Of a stretch of 64,000 nt of DNA, positions 44,801 to 52,607 are shown in pieces. The position numbers and the translations under genes are program-made. The notes under the pieces are model-generated. The model saw nothing but the letters and a program-made list of their open reading frames with translations. It was not told the origin of the DNA and did not search any database. The DNA is taken from positions 40,680 through 104,679 of the forward strand of contig UEHQ01000043.1 in the NCBI GenBank assembly GCA_900489925.1, written 5' to 3'. The stretch comes from Hyphomicrobiales bacterium (GTDB lineage: Bacteria > Pseudomonadota > Alphaproteobacteria > Rhizobiales > Rhizobiaceae). Position 1 is the first letter of the stretch, and every line of letters begins with the position of its first letter.

Positions 44801-45012
44801 CGCAGGAGCGCGCCCTCGTCAGTTCCATCATCGACATCGCCCGTTCGCTCGGCGTTGAAACGATCGCTGAAGGGGTGGAGACGGCGGGACATGCGAACCT
44901 GCTTCTCGAGCTCGGTTGTGACCTGCTCCAGGGCTACGCATTCTCGCGGCCCTTGTCCTTCGAAGACTTCACGGCCGCGGCCACCGCAACCTCCTGGCGG
45001 CTTGCGTCCTAA
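41824..45012 (+). CDS. CHASE-PAS-PAS-GGDEF-EAL c-di-GMP enzyme
   Basis: A 1062-residue membrane protein. One helix near residues 25-45, a periplasmic CHASE-type sensor to about 285, a second helix (VIILVAGCATIIPVFFATLL), two PAS domains (about 335-450 and 490-605), GGDEF (630-800) and EAL (815-1060). The cyclase site GGDEF is intact at residues 714-718, with the product-inhibition RxxD site exactly five residues before it (Arg705, Asp708). The EAL site is intact too (841-843; FELVES, DDFGTG, AEGVE). Either activity may dominate. Downstream hairpin at 45071 ends the message. Confidence 0.92.
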   Translation: MGDCVLLFRLANGNMLRSMFRKTRISLLVSGIVTAIVVIVGIALDRANTEAHLRELSIRTESETSLIRARISAQINMDVTVVRDLANMVAINSGVNLEELERQTNWLLIQNPHFLQIAIAPDFTVSSVFPATFAKARVGKDVREFMFGRQSVARNTGDQQARFYGPFKDSEGTDAFAIFFPVFVKENGTRRVWGAVEVVIDQNMFYENTGLRPARNSENQEKYPHLDHLSLAVRDLGLPYAGQAPFFGSPDIFAKQPMTRKISFAGGRWEIAAVPKDGWNAVPDNQFSLRVIILVAGCATIIPVFFATLLLGERNRNIRQLETREATLLELSQRLNLALETSNIGIWELHDQGRALYWDAQASALHGKAPQDGSHSLQEWLDAISPEDRSIAEVHLLNDYANGSSYTAQYRVLLEDGSVRHLRSVGSSYTDGAGADKTIGIVWDVTVDAEAAEILRRAKDTSDIKNAELELALDELSHREAELAELSGKLDLALDSYQCGIWEATLGEEGSLWDERMHELYGLQPRTGFMLEPTWLSCILPEDRELATESARHFRQLGDTHTLICRVPTDDGGVRYVRSTGKVHQTPSGQLKIIGVAFDVTEDALMTAQLKAAKDDAIAKNRELELAKSRIEHNSLHDPLTALANRRKLDIALEGLTADGRGTRQKFAILHIDLDRFKEINDTLGHAAGDAMLIHASRVLSRNLRADDIVARIGGDEFVILAQNTSDMEMAALAGRIIEEMRQPIDFQGFACRCGVSIGIALANGLHVDARKVLINADIALYRAKSQGRNRYEFFNHNLQADIINNKRMADEILSGIENHEFTAWYQPQFCARTMRLTGVEALVRWHHPTKGILTPDKFLKIADEINVVQTLDRIVLEKALHDKMLWAARGIVIPKVSVNVSARRLHDENLVQSLQSLQIQPGEISFELVESIFLDESEDVAADNLERIKALGIDIEIDDFGTGHTSIVSLLKLKPKRLKIDRQLVQPIMSSPQERALVSSIIDIARSLGVETIAEGVETAGHANLLLELGCDLLQGYAFSRPLSFEDFTAAATATSWRLAS

Positions 45013-45070
45013 CCCGCCGTTCGCAATCCGAGGAGACAGCATTTCCCCCGGGCAGCCGTTTTGCGCAAAG

Positions 45071-45096
45071 AAAGCCGTTTGCCGTCGCGGCTTTTT
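45071..45096 (+). terminator. Terminator after the CHASE-GGDEF-EAL gene
   Basis: AAAGCCG (45071-45077) pairs with CGGCTTT (45088-45094) across a 10-base loop, followed by T to 45096. A second, stronger hairpin GTCGCGCTTTTC/GAAAGGCGCGAC (45108-45134, AAA loop, one G-T pair) lies next to it, just before aroC. Confidence 0.65.
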
Positions 45097-45168
45097 GGCC
45101 TATGAGTGTCGCGCTTTTCAAAGAAAGGCGCGACCGGTGACGGCCGGCGCGCGATCCGGTCGGAACAT

Positions 45169-46266
45169 ATGTCGCACAATACATTCGGTCACCTTTTCCG
45201 CGTAACCACCTGGGGCGAAAGCCACGGCCCTGCCCTCGGCTGCGTTGTCGACGGCTGCCCTCCCGGACTCCGTTTCAAGCTCGACGAGCTGCAGGTATGG
45301 CTGGACAAGCGCAAGCCCGGCCAGTCCCGTTTCGTGACGCAGCGGCGCGAGGACGATCTCGTGAAGGTTCTCTCCGGCGTGATGCTGGATGCAGACGGCG
45401 AGACGATGATCACGACCGGCACGCCGATCTCGATGATGATCGAGAACACGGACCAGCGCTCCAAGGATTACGGCGAAATCGCCCGCCAGTACCGCCCCGG
45501 CCATGCCGACTACACCTACGATGTAAAATACGGCATCCGCGACTATCGTGGTGGCGGTCGCTCGTCCGCCCGCGAGACGGCCGCCCGCGTCGCCGCTGGC
45601 GGCATTGCCCGCCTGGTCGTGCCCGGCGTGACGGTGCGCGGCGCGCTGGTACAGATCGGCAAGCACAAGATCAATCGCCAGAACTGGGATTGGGAACAAG
45701 TCGGCAAGAACCCGTTCTTCGCGCCGGATGCGGACATCGTTCCGGTTTGGGAAGAGTATCTCGACGGCATCCGCAAGAACGGCTCCTCGATCGGCGCCGT
45801 CGTCGAGGTTGTGGCCGAAGGCGTTCCCGCAGGTCTCGGCGCGCCGATCTACGGCAAGCTCGACCAGGATATCGCCTCGCTTCTGATGTCGATCAACGCC
45901 GTCAAGGGCGTGGAGATCGGTAACGGCTTTGAAGCCGCCGAAATCACCGGCGAGGAGAATGCCGACGAAATGCGCATGGGCAACGACGGCAAGCCGTTGT
46001 TCCTGTCCAACCATGCCGGCGGCATTCTCGGAGGCATTTCGACCGGGCAGCCGGTCATCGCCCGTTTTGCCATCAAGCCGACATCCTCGATCCTGACGGA
46101 ACGCCAGTCGATCGATGCGGACGGCAAGAACGTCGATATTCGCACCAAGGGCCGTCATGACCCGTGCGTCGGCATTCGTGCCGTGCCGATCGGCGAGGCC
46201 ATGGTCGCCTGCGCCATTGCCGACCACTACCTTCGTGACCGCGGCCAGACCGGCCGGTTGAAATAG
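45169..46266 (+). CDS. aroC: Chorismate synthase
   Basis: A 365-residue FMN-dependent enzyme converting EPSP to chorismate. The three family signatures are visible: GHLFRVTTWGESHGPALG at the start, RDYRGGGRSSARETAARVAAGGIA in the middle (signature 2), and RHDPCVGIRAVPIGEAM at the end. ATG 45169 gives the conserved N-terminus MSHNTFG. It is followed after 10 bp by ribB, likely co-transcribed; both enzymes use or make flavin-related cofactors (FMN for AroC). Confidence 0.98.
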   Translation: MSHNTFGHLFRVTTWGESHGPALGCVVDGCPPGLRFKLDELQVWLDKRKPGQSRFVTQRREDDLVKVLSGVMLDADGETMITTGTPISMMIENTDQRSKDYGEIARQYRPGHADYTYDVKYGIRDYRGGGRSSARETAARVAAGGIARLVVPGVTVRGALVQIGKHKINRQNWDWEQVGKNPFFAPDADIVPVWEEYLDGIRKNGSSIGAVVEVVAEGVPAGLGAPIYGKLDQDIASLLMSINAVKGVEIGNGFEAAEITGEENADEMRMGNDGKPLFLSNHAGGILGGISTGQPVIARFAIKPTSSILTERQSIDADGKNVDIRTKGRHDPCVGIRAVPIGEAMVACAIADHYLRDRGQTGRLK

Positions 46267-46276
46267 GAACCGATCA

Positions 46277-47380
46277 ATGTCCTACGATCAGAAGCGCGTC
46301 GTGGACGCAATCAGAGCCTTCGAAGCCGGTGAGATCGTCGTTGTCATGGACGATAATGATCGTGAAAACGAAGGCGACCTCATCGTCGCGGCGGTGCATT
46401 GCACGCCTGAGAAGATGGCTTTCATCGTTCGCCACACCTCCGGCATCGTCTGCACGCCGATGCCGAAGGAAGAGGCAAAGCGCCTGAACCTTAACGCCAT
46501 GGTGGCAGAAAACGACTCCGCGCACACCACGGCCTTCACCGTCAGCGTCGATTTCAAGCATGGCACGACGACCGGCATCTCCGCCGATGATCGGACGCTT
46601 ACGGTTCGCAACCTCGCCAACCCGAATGTCGGCGCCGCCGACTTTGTCCGCCCCGGGCACATCTTCCCGCTCGTGTCTCGCGAAGGCGGTGTTCTCATGC
46701 GTTCCGGCCATACCGAGGCGGCCGTCGATCTCTGCCGACTGGCCGGTCTGCCGCCGGTCGGCGTCATCAGCGAACTGGTCAACGACGACGGTACGGTCAC
46801 GCGTGGCCCGCAAGTCGTCGATTTCGCCGCACAGCACGGGCTGAAGCTCGTTTCGGTTGCCGACCTCATCGCCTATCGCCAGCGCAAGGAGACGCTGATC
46901 GAACTCGGAACGAGCTTCGACATCGAAACCCCGTTCGGCAAGGCCAAGGCACATACCTATTCCCTGCCCTGGGATCCGATGCAGCATCTCGCCGTCGTCT
47001 TCGGCGACATCCGGGATGGGATCGATATTCCCGTGCGCCTGCATCCTGAAAGCGTTGCCGAAGATATCTTCGGCAAGCGTCGTCCTGTCGATCACTACAT
47101 GAAGCGAATTGCCGAGGAAGGTCGCGGCATCATCGTCTATCTCCGCGAGGGCTCGGTTGGCGTCGGCCACCACGACAACGGCCGGAAGGCGCGCTCGCAG
47201 GGCCGCGAAGAGCACGCCGAAGCCCAGAACCGCGAAAGCGAATGGCTGGAAATCGGTCTCGGCGCGCAGATCCTCAAGGATCTTGGCGTCTCGTCGATCA
47301 AACTGCTTACCAGCCGCGAACGCCATTACGTCGGCCTCGAAGGCTTCGGCATCAAGATCGCCAAGACCGAGATTTATTGA
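46277..47380 (+). CDS. ribB: 3,4-dihydroxy-2-butanone 4-phosphate synthase with degenerate GTP cyclohydrolase II domain
   Basis: A 367-residue RibBA-like protein. The N-terminal DHBP synthase domain (residues 1-205) is intact: MDDNDRENEGDLIVAA (acidic metal loop), PGHIFPLVSREGGVLMRSGHTEAAVDL. The C-terminal domain (about 210-367) aligns with cyclohydrolase II, but the zinc site (normally RVHSEC then CDCG) reads RLHPESVAED and GKRRPVD, with all three cysteines gone. It would thus make only the butanone phosphate for riboflavin. It directly follows aroC; no FMN riboswitch is seen in the 10-bp gap. Confidence 0.95.
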   Translation: MSYDQKRVVDAIRAFEAGEIVVVMDDNDRENEGDLIVAAVHCTPEKMAFIVRHTSGIVCTPMPKEEAKRLNLNAMVAENDSAHTTAFTVSVDFKHGTTTGISADDRTLTVRNLANPNVGAADFVRPGHIFPLVSREGGVLMRSGHTEAAVDLCRLAGLPPVGVISELVNDDGTVTRGPQVVDFAAQHGLKLVSVADLIAYRQRKETLIELGTSFDIETPFGKAKAHTYSLPWDPMQHLAVVFGDIRDGIDIPVRLHPESVAEDIFGKRRPVDHYMKRIAEEGRGIIVYLREGSVGVGHHDNGRKARSQGREEHAEAQNRESEWLEIGLGAQILKDLGVSSIKLLTSRERHYVGLEGFGIKIAKTEIY

Positions 47381-47394
47381 GGCGATACATTCGC

Positions 47395-47420
47395 ACCGGC
47401 GGCGCAGACAAGCCGCCGGT
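47395..47420. terminator. Hairpin between convergent ribB and KTSC genes
   Basis: ACCGGCGGC (47395-47403) pairs perfectly with GCCGCCGGT (47412-47420) around an 8-base loop. Position between two convergent stops (47380 and 47430) fits a shared terminator, though the T-runs are short. Confidence 0.6.
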
Positions 47421-47429
47421 TCCAGTCCA

Positions 47430-47639
47430 TCAGGCGGCGATACGCTTGAAGCGGCCGCGGACGTTTTCGAGGTAGTATTTCCCCGGCGATTGCGAGGTGA
47501 CCATGGCGATCACCTCGGATTCGGCAACGCCTTCGAACTGCCGCTCCTGGCCATTGCTCAGGCAGACGCGCAGCCGGCCATCCTCCTGGCTGAAATAGAC
47601 CGCGTCGATCAGCGTCGATTTCACCGTCAACGGCTCCAT
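47430..47639 (-). CDS. KTSC-domain protein
   Basis: A 69-residue protein made of one KTSC domain: LIDAVYFSQEDGRLRVCLSNGQERQFEGVA and the C-terminal GKYYLENVRGRF. KTSC (similar to part of lysyl-tRNA synthetase) is common in small bacterial proteins and of unknown role. GAGG five bases before ATG 47639 picks this start. The frame stays open, arginine-rich, to an ATG at 47774 (114 residues), which lacks a ribosome site. The 257 bp up to 47896 otherwise hold nothing I recognise. Confidence 0.75.
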   Translation of the reverse strand: MEPLTVKSTLIDAVYFSQEDGRLRVCLSNGQERQFEGVAESEVIAMVTSQSPGKYYLENVRGRFKRIAA

Positions 47640-47896
47640 CTTTGCCTCACGTCCAGCACGGGTGATGATCGTGGCGGCGCGCGCGTCGCGCCGCTTGCGC
47701 AGCAAGGCCCTCACTTCGCGGCGAAGGCTGTTTAGCGCCGTCCGAACGGCGAATTTGATGGCTCGTGTGTTCATGACGCCATCGTACGCAGCCGGGCCTT
47801 AAGAAGTTCAAGACAAGCATAGTAAACCCGTCTCAACGTTAACGCTCTGTAATTGCGCTGATATTTCGTAAAATACCGCCTAGCTTCAGGCCTCGA

Positions 47897-49087
47897 TCAG
47901 CCCTGCCAGCCGTCCATCAGCACGACCTCATTGACGCCGGCGAACTTGGCCAATCGGTCGAGCTCGGCATGCAGCTTTTCGATGCGGCCTGTCGACGGCC
48001 GCACGCCCGGCTCCAGCCACAACCGCTTGACGTCAAGGACGCCGCGCTTGCGGTCCGCCTTCATGTCGATGCGGCCAATCAGACGATCGCCTTCCAACAG
48101 CGGAAAGACGTAATAGCCGTATTCGCGCTTCGGCTCCGGCACGAAAATCTCGATTCGGTAAAAGAAACCAAAGAGGCGCTCGGTGCGGTTTCGGTCGCGG
48201 ATCATCGGATCGAACGGGCTGAGGACGCGGATACGCGGCGGTGCGGCTGGCGCAGCCTCCAGCTCCGCATGCAGGTCTGTGAACGCCCAGGATGGCCGCG
48301 GCTTGCCGCCCAAGGCGGGCTCGATCAGCACCTCGGTCAGTTCGTCGCGATGTGCCGTGACCCAGGCTTTCGCTTCGTCAGGGGAGAGCAGATCCCAGAA
48401 GGCCGCGATCTCGCCATGCGTTGCAAAGCCCAGCCGCGCCAACGCGCTCCGACAAGCCCAATCGATGAACTCCTCGCTGCTCACCTCCGGCTCATGGAAT
48501 TCGGCCGGTATGACGCGCTCGACGAGGTCGTAGATCTTTTGGAAGTTCGACCGACCGGCGATCGCGAACTTGCCGGTGTGCCAGTAATATTCGAGCGCGG
48601 TCTTGTTGGGATGCCAATTCCACCAACCGCCGGAAACGTGTCCGTCCGCCTTGATGTCGCGGGCAAGGATGGCGCCGTTTGCGACAACGCGCTCGTAGGT
48701 TTCGTCGAACGCGTGCTCGAAGCCTTCACCCTGCCATTTGCGCCAGCGCTCGATCAGCACCTTCTCCTGTCGTCGGAACTTGTGCTTCCAATACTTGAAG
48801 AATGCGCTCGGCAGGATCGAGGCGTCGTGCGTCCAGTGCTCGAACAGCGCGCCGTCCTTTTCCAGAAGCGCCGTCAGATGCTCGCGCTTGTAGGTCTGAT
48901 TGCGGGAAAACAGGATCTGGTGGTGCGCGCGTTCGACCGTCTGGATACTGTCGACCTGCACGAAACCGATATCCTCGATCAGTTTCAGCAGCCCTGGTTT
49001 GGTCAAGGCCGTCTTCGGTGGCGCGCTCAATCCCTGTTTGGCGAGAAAGACACGACGGGCATCGGAATTCGAAATGAGTTTCGTCAT
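47897..49087 (-). CDS. YcaQ/AlkZ-like DNA glycosylase (winged-helix family)
   Basis: A 396-residue protein of the HTH_42 family, now known as AlkZ-like DNA glycosylases that unhook interstrand crosslinks and remove alkylated purines. The catalytic Q-x-D motif of the YcaQ branch is at Gln44-Val45-Asp46 (IGFVQVDSIQ), followed by the HHQILFSRN block and the EHWTHDASILP segment. The C-terminal part has RVLSPFDPMIRDRNRTERLFGF and YGYYVFPLLEGDRLIGRIDMKADR. ATG 49087 starts the family core; a GTG at 49123 is possible. Single gene, no repair neighbours. Confidence 0.87.
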   Translation of the reverse strand: MTKLISNSDARRVFLAKQGLSAPPKTALTKPGLLKLIEDIGFVQVDSIQTVERAHHQILFSRNQTYKREHLTALLEKDGALFEHWTHDASILPSAFFKYWKHKFRRQEKVLIERWRKWQGEGFEHAFDETYERVVANGAILARDIKADGHVSGGWWNWHPNKTALEYYWHTGKFAIAGRSNFQKIYDLVERVIPAEFHEPEVSSEEFIDWACRSALARLGFATHGEIAAFWDLLSPDEAKAWVTAHRDELTEVLIEPALGGKPRPSWAFTDLHAELEAAPAAPPRIRVLSPFDPMIRDRNRTERLFGFFYRIEIFVPEPKREYGYYVFPLLEGDRLIGRIDMKADRKRGVLDVKRLWLEPGVRPSTGRIEKLHAELDRLAKFAGVNEVVLMDGWQG

Positions 49088-49245
49088 ACCAAGCACATTA
49101 ATCCGGAAAATGTTCCTAGCCACCCGTTATGTGCGATGGCCGTTGCGAGAGGAAAGATGGATCGGGTGCTGCCGTCAACCGCATTTTTCGGCTTTCAATG
49201 CGCCCCTTTCATTTATAGAACGGCCTTGAATGTAAGGGGGCAGGC

Positions 49246-49920
49246 TTGAATATCCGCTTCGAAGGCGCTGGCGTCACCTATGGCGCGCGCGTTGCACTGC
49301 ATCCGCTGACGCTTGAATTGACCGAAAGCCGCATTGGCATCATCGGACTGAACGGCTCCGGCAAGACGACGTTTGCGCGTCTCGTCAACGGCCTGACCAA
49401 GCCGACTGCCGGGCGCGTCTGCGTCAACGGGCGCTATACGGCGGATGAAAAAGCCGTCCTCACCGATGTCGGCTTCATCTTCCAGTCACCCCAGAACCAG
49501 ATCATTCTGCCGATCGTGCGGGATGACATTGCGTTCGGGCTGAAAAGCCGCGGCTTCTCGAAAGCCGAGATCGAGGCCAGGGTTGAAAGCGTTCTGCAGC
49601 GTTTCAGCGCGACTCACCTTGCCGATCGGCGCGCGCACGAACTGTCCGGTGGCGAACTGCAGATCGCCGCGCTCTGCTCCGTCCTGGCAACCGGCCCTGA
49701 GATCCTCATTCTCGACGAACCCACCAATCAGCTCGATCTCAGGAATCGCGGTCTGGTGCAAAACCTGATCGACAGCCTGCCAGAGAGCGCCATCGTCATC
49801 ACCCACGACCTCGATCTCGTCGCGACCTATCCACGCGTTCTGGTGTTCCACGAGGCAAGGCTCGTGGCCGACGAGCCGGCTGCCGCCGCGATCCGCCGGT
49901 ACAGGGAGATCGTCGGCTGA
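49246..49920 (+). CDS. bioM: Biotin transporter ATP-binding protein BioM
   Basis: A 224-residue ABC ATPase of the energy-coupling-factor type. Walker A is GLNGSGKTT (residues 34-42), Q-loop IFQSPQNQ (the ECF Q-signature), signature ELSGGELQ, Walker B ILILDEPT. It starts at TTG 49246, with AAGGGGG upstream; no better start is available. Its stop overlaps the bioN start by one base (TGATG). Together with BioN and BioY it imports biotin. Confidence 0.94.
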   Translation: MNIRFEGAGVTYGARVALHPLTLELTESRIGIIGLNGSGKTTFARLVNGLTKPTAGRVCVNGRYTADEKAVLTDVGFIFQSPQNQIILPIVRDDIAFGLKSRGFSKAEIEARVESVLQRFSATHLADRRAHELSGGELQIAALCSVLATGPEILILDEPTNQLDLRNRGLVQNLIDSLPESAIVITHDLDLVATYPRVLVFHEARLVADEPAAAAIRRYREIVG

Positions 49921-50528
49921 TGCAATCGCTTTTCGTCGAAGGCAGCAGCGTCATGCATCGGCTTCCGGCACGATTGAAGCTGATCGTGCTGGCTGCCCTT
50001 GGCGTCCTTCTCTTTACGACGACGAGCATTCCGCTGCTCGCGCTCGCGGTCATCGCGACGGCTGCGATCTACCTCAGCGCGGGCGGTCCGCTTCGGCAGG
50101 CGCTTGCACGATTGAAGCCGGTGTTCCTGACGATCCTCATCGTCGCCGTCTTCAGCCTTGCCTTCAACCCATGGCACGCCGCGGTCGTTTCCCTGTTGCG
50201 GCTGACGTCGCTGATGCTCTTTGCGGCCAGCGTGACAGCAACCACGACAATCACCCAGTTCATCGACGAGATCACCGCGCTGGCTCGTCCTCTCGAGCGC
50301 GTGGGCCTGGTCCGCGCCGATGATGTGGGGCTGGCCGTTGGCCTTGTTGTCCGGTTCGTGCCCGACATCGTCAGCCGCTACCAGGCGATCCGCGAGGCGC
50401 ATGCCGCGCGCGGCATCAAGATGAAGCCGACAACCATACTGGTTCCGCTGATCATTCTGACGCTGCGAGATGCGGATAACATCGCGGCGGCAATTGACGC
50501 ACGCGGCGTTCGGCGGCATGTCAATTAG
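49920..50528 (+). CDS. bioN: Biotin transporter transmembrane protein BioN (EcfT-type)
   Basis: A 202-residue protein with five or so membrane helices and the two Ala-Arg-Gly motifs that couple EcfT to the ATPase, seen as AREAHAARGIK and DARGVRR near the C-terminus. It starts one base before the bioM stop ends, showing translational coupling, and precedes bioY by 24 bp. Together they form the BioMNY system of rhizobia. Confidence 0.94.
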   Translation: MQSLFVEGSSVMHRLPARLKLIVLAALGVLLFTTTSIPLLALAVIATAAIYLSAGGPLRQALARLKPVFLTILIVAVFSLAFNPWHAAVVSLLRLTSLMLFAASVTATTTITQFIDEITALARPLERVGLVRADDVGLAVGLVVRFVPDIVSRYQAIREAHAARGIKMKPTTILVPLIILTLRDADNIAAAIDARGVRRHVN

Positions 50529-50552
50529 CAATTCATCAATTTGGAGTCGTTC

Positions 50553-51116
50553 ATGAGCACTCGCGACCTCGTCCTCAGCGCCCTCTTCGCCGCGATCATC
50601 GTGGCTCTCGGCATGTTGCCGCCGATCACGCTCGGCTTCATTCCCGTACCGATCACTGCCCAATCGCTCGGCGTAATGATGGCCGGTGTGGTGCTGGGTG
50701 CGCGCCGGGGGACGATCGCGGTGCTGATCGTGCTGGTTCTGGTGGCGATCGGGCTGCCCGTTCTGTCCGGCGGTCGCGGCGGTCTGGCCGCCTTTGCCGC
50801 GCCGACGACCGGCTTCCTGATCGGATGGGTTCTGGCTGCCTTCACCACCGGCTACCTCAGCGAACGGCTCGTGCGGGCCGAACAGGGCGCAACGCGCCAG
50901 ACCGCCGGCTTCTTCCTGGCCGCAATGATCGGCGGCATCGTCGTTCTCTATGCCTGCGGCATCATCTATCTCGCGCTTGTGGCAAAGATCGGCTTCAGCG
51001 CGGCCTTCTTCGGCTCGATGGCCTTCATCCCGGGCGACGTCCTCAAGGCCTTCGTCGCGGCCCTCGTCGGTCGCGCGGTATTGGCAGGCTATCCGCTGCT
51101 GCCGGTCAGAAGCTAA
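50553..51116 (+). CDS. bioY: Biotin-binding transporter subunit BioY
   Basis: A 187-residue six-helix protein that binds biotin with high affinity. Family blocks: LSALFAAIIVALGMLPPITLGFIPVPITAQSLGVMMAG and VLSGGRGGLAAFAAPTTGFLIG, which contain the conserved Thr/Gly substrate region. ATG 50553 has GGAG six bases upstream; a TTG at 50541 is unlikely. Its last four bases overlap the stop of the convergent thioesterase gene. Confidence 0.95.
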   Translation: MSTRDLVLSALFAAIIVALGMLPPITLGFIPVPITAQSLGVMMAGVVLGARRGTIAVLIVLVLVAIGLPVLSGGRGGLAAFAAPTTGFLIGWVLAAFTTGYLSERLVRAEQGATRQTAGFFLAAMIGGIVVLYACGIIYLALVAKIGFSAAFFGSMAFIPGDVLKAFVAALVGRAVLAGYPLLPVRS

Positions 51117-51514
51117 TCGATGAAGCTATAAAGCCAGTCGCGCGTCTCCTCGGGAATAGGAACCGGGGAGCGATCTTCCGGCGCCTGCGCCTGCCAGATG
51201 ATTTCGACTTCGGCGGCGCGTTCGCCGCCTGCGTCGGCCGCGATCTTGAAGCCGGCGGAACGGACGCCGATCTTGTCGACGGAGGCGGTAAAGACGACCT
51301 TTTCGTCATAGTGCAGCGGACGGTGAAGGATACAGGTCACCTTGCTGGCAACGTAGAGCGGCTCGTCCGCCAGCTTGGGGCGGGACAACCAGAAAATCGC
51401 CAGCACCGACTCCGCATGCGAGATATAGGATCCCAGAAACATCTGGCCGTTCATATCCACATCGCGAAACGGAACATGCATGTGCACGGTATTCGAGCGC
51501 GTCGTCGAGTTCAT
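51113..51514 (-). CDS. Hotdog-fold acyl-CoA thioesterase-like protein
   Basis: A 133-residue single hotdog protein. The segment HMHVPFRDVDMNGQMFLGSYISHAESV matches the 4HBT catalytic Asp and helix region (RDxDxxGHxxxxxY, with Gln and Leu replacing Gly-His), and LHRPLHYDEKVVFTASVDKIG is the following strand pattern. The family hydrolyses acyl-CoA thioesters; substrate unknown. Weak ribosome site 11 bases before ATG 51514; the frame is open to 51628. Convergent with bioY, overlapping by four bases. Confidence 0.83.
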   Translation of the reverse strand: MNSTTRSNTVHMHVPFRDVDMNGQMFLGSYISHAESVLAIFWLSRPKLADEPLYVASKVTCILHRPLHYDEKVVFTASVDKIGVRSAGFKIAADAGGERAAEVEIIWQAQAPEDRSPVPIPEETRDWLYSFID

Positions 51515-51669
51515 GTTGCCGAAATCTCCCCCTACTGCGACAGTAATGCCGGGATAAGGTGAAGTAAACGCGACGATACGAGGTAGGCGGGATCGCGCGG
51601 CTGTTGAAATCCTGCGGTGCCGCGCCATCTGCTGTAGAACGCGACGGGACCGATCGATACAGTAGAATT

Positions 51670-52605
51670 ATGAGCACCCGCCTTTACGAGCACCCTATCT
51701 TCCTCGACCACCTGACGCCCGCCGGCCATCCCGAGCGGTCCGACCGGTTGCGCGCGATCAACGTCGCGCTCGAGCACCCGAATTTCGAAAGGCTGGACCG
51801 CAAGGAGGCGCCGCAAGCGAACGAAGATGCCGTTCTGCTGGCGCACCCGGAAGAGCACCTGCTGGCGGTCATGCGTGAGATCCCCGAGGAAGACGGCGAG
51901 ATCAATCAGCTTGAGGCGGACACCTACGCCAGCCCGAAGAGCCTGCAGGCGGCCTTGACCGGCGTCGGTGCGGCGATGGCCGCGGTGGATGACGTCTTCA
52001 CCGGCAGGGCCGACAACGTCTTCGTCGCTTCGCGGCCGCCCGGCCACCACGCCGAAAAATCGAAGGCGATGGGTTTCTGCTTCTTCAACAATGCAGCGAT
52101 CGCCGCGCGCCACGCGCAGCGAGCCTATGGAGCCGAACGCGTCGCCATCGTCGACTGGGACGTTCACCACGGCAACGGCACGCAGGATATCTTCTGGGAC
52201 GATCCTTCGGTTCTCTTCTGCTCGACGCACCAGATGCCGCTTTATCCCGGCAGTGGGGCGAAGGACGAAAGCGGCAAGCACGGAACGATCGTCAACGCGC
52301 CGCTATCGCCCAATGTCGGCAGCGATCATTTTCGCGAGGCGTTCAAGTCGCGGGTACTGCCGGCCCTCTTCGATTTCCGGCCGGACCTGATCATCATCTC
52401 GGCTGGGTTCGATGCGCACCACCGTGATCCACTGGCGCAGATCAATCTCGTCGGCGAGGATTTCGACTGGGCGACCGGGCGTCTGCTCGAGGTGGCCGAC
52501 AAAAGTGCCGGAAACCGGGTCGTCAGCCTGCTGGAAGGTGGCTATGATCTCGAAGGCCTCGCCGAATCGGCTGGCCTGCATATTCTCAGAATGATGAAGG
52601 GTTGA
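51670..52605 (+). CDS. Histone deacetylase-family (acetoin utilisation-like) deacetylase
   Basis: A 311-residue arginase/deacetylase-fold zinc enzyme. Active-site residues: RPPGHHAEKSKAMGFCFFNNAA (His-His pair), DWDVHHGNGTQDIF (zinc Asp and His) and GFDAHHRDPL (zinc Asp). The family acts on acetyl-lysine, acetylpolyamines or other amides; bacterial substrates are mostly unknown. It is two bases before xseB, so these genes are translationally linked, a pairing seen in many alphaproteobacteria. Confidence 0.93.
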   Translation: MSTRLYEHPIFLDHLTPAGHPERSDRLRAINVALEHPNFERLDRKEAPQANEDAVLLAHPEEHLLAVMREIPEEDGEINQLEADTYASPKSLQAALTGVGAAMAAVDDVFTGRADNVFVASRPPGHHAEKSKAMGFCFFNNAAIAARHAQRAYGAERVAIVDWDVHHGNGTQDIFWDDPSVLFCSTHQMPLYPGSGAKDESGKHGTIVNAPLSPNVGSDHFREAFKSRVLPALFDFRPDLIIISAGFDAHHRDPLAQINLVGEDFDWATGRLLEVADKSAGNRVVSLLEGGYDLEGLAESAGLHILRMMKG

Positions 52606-52607
52606 GT

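Noticed and set aside
46267..46276. Possible FMN riboswitch for ribB
   Set aside because: Only ten bases separate aroC and ribB, so no riboswitch can fit; none is seen before aroC either.
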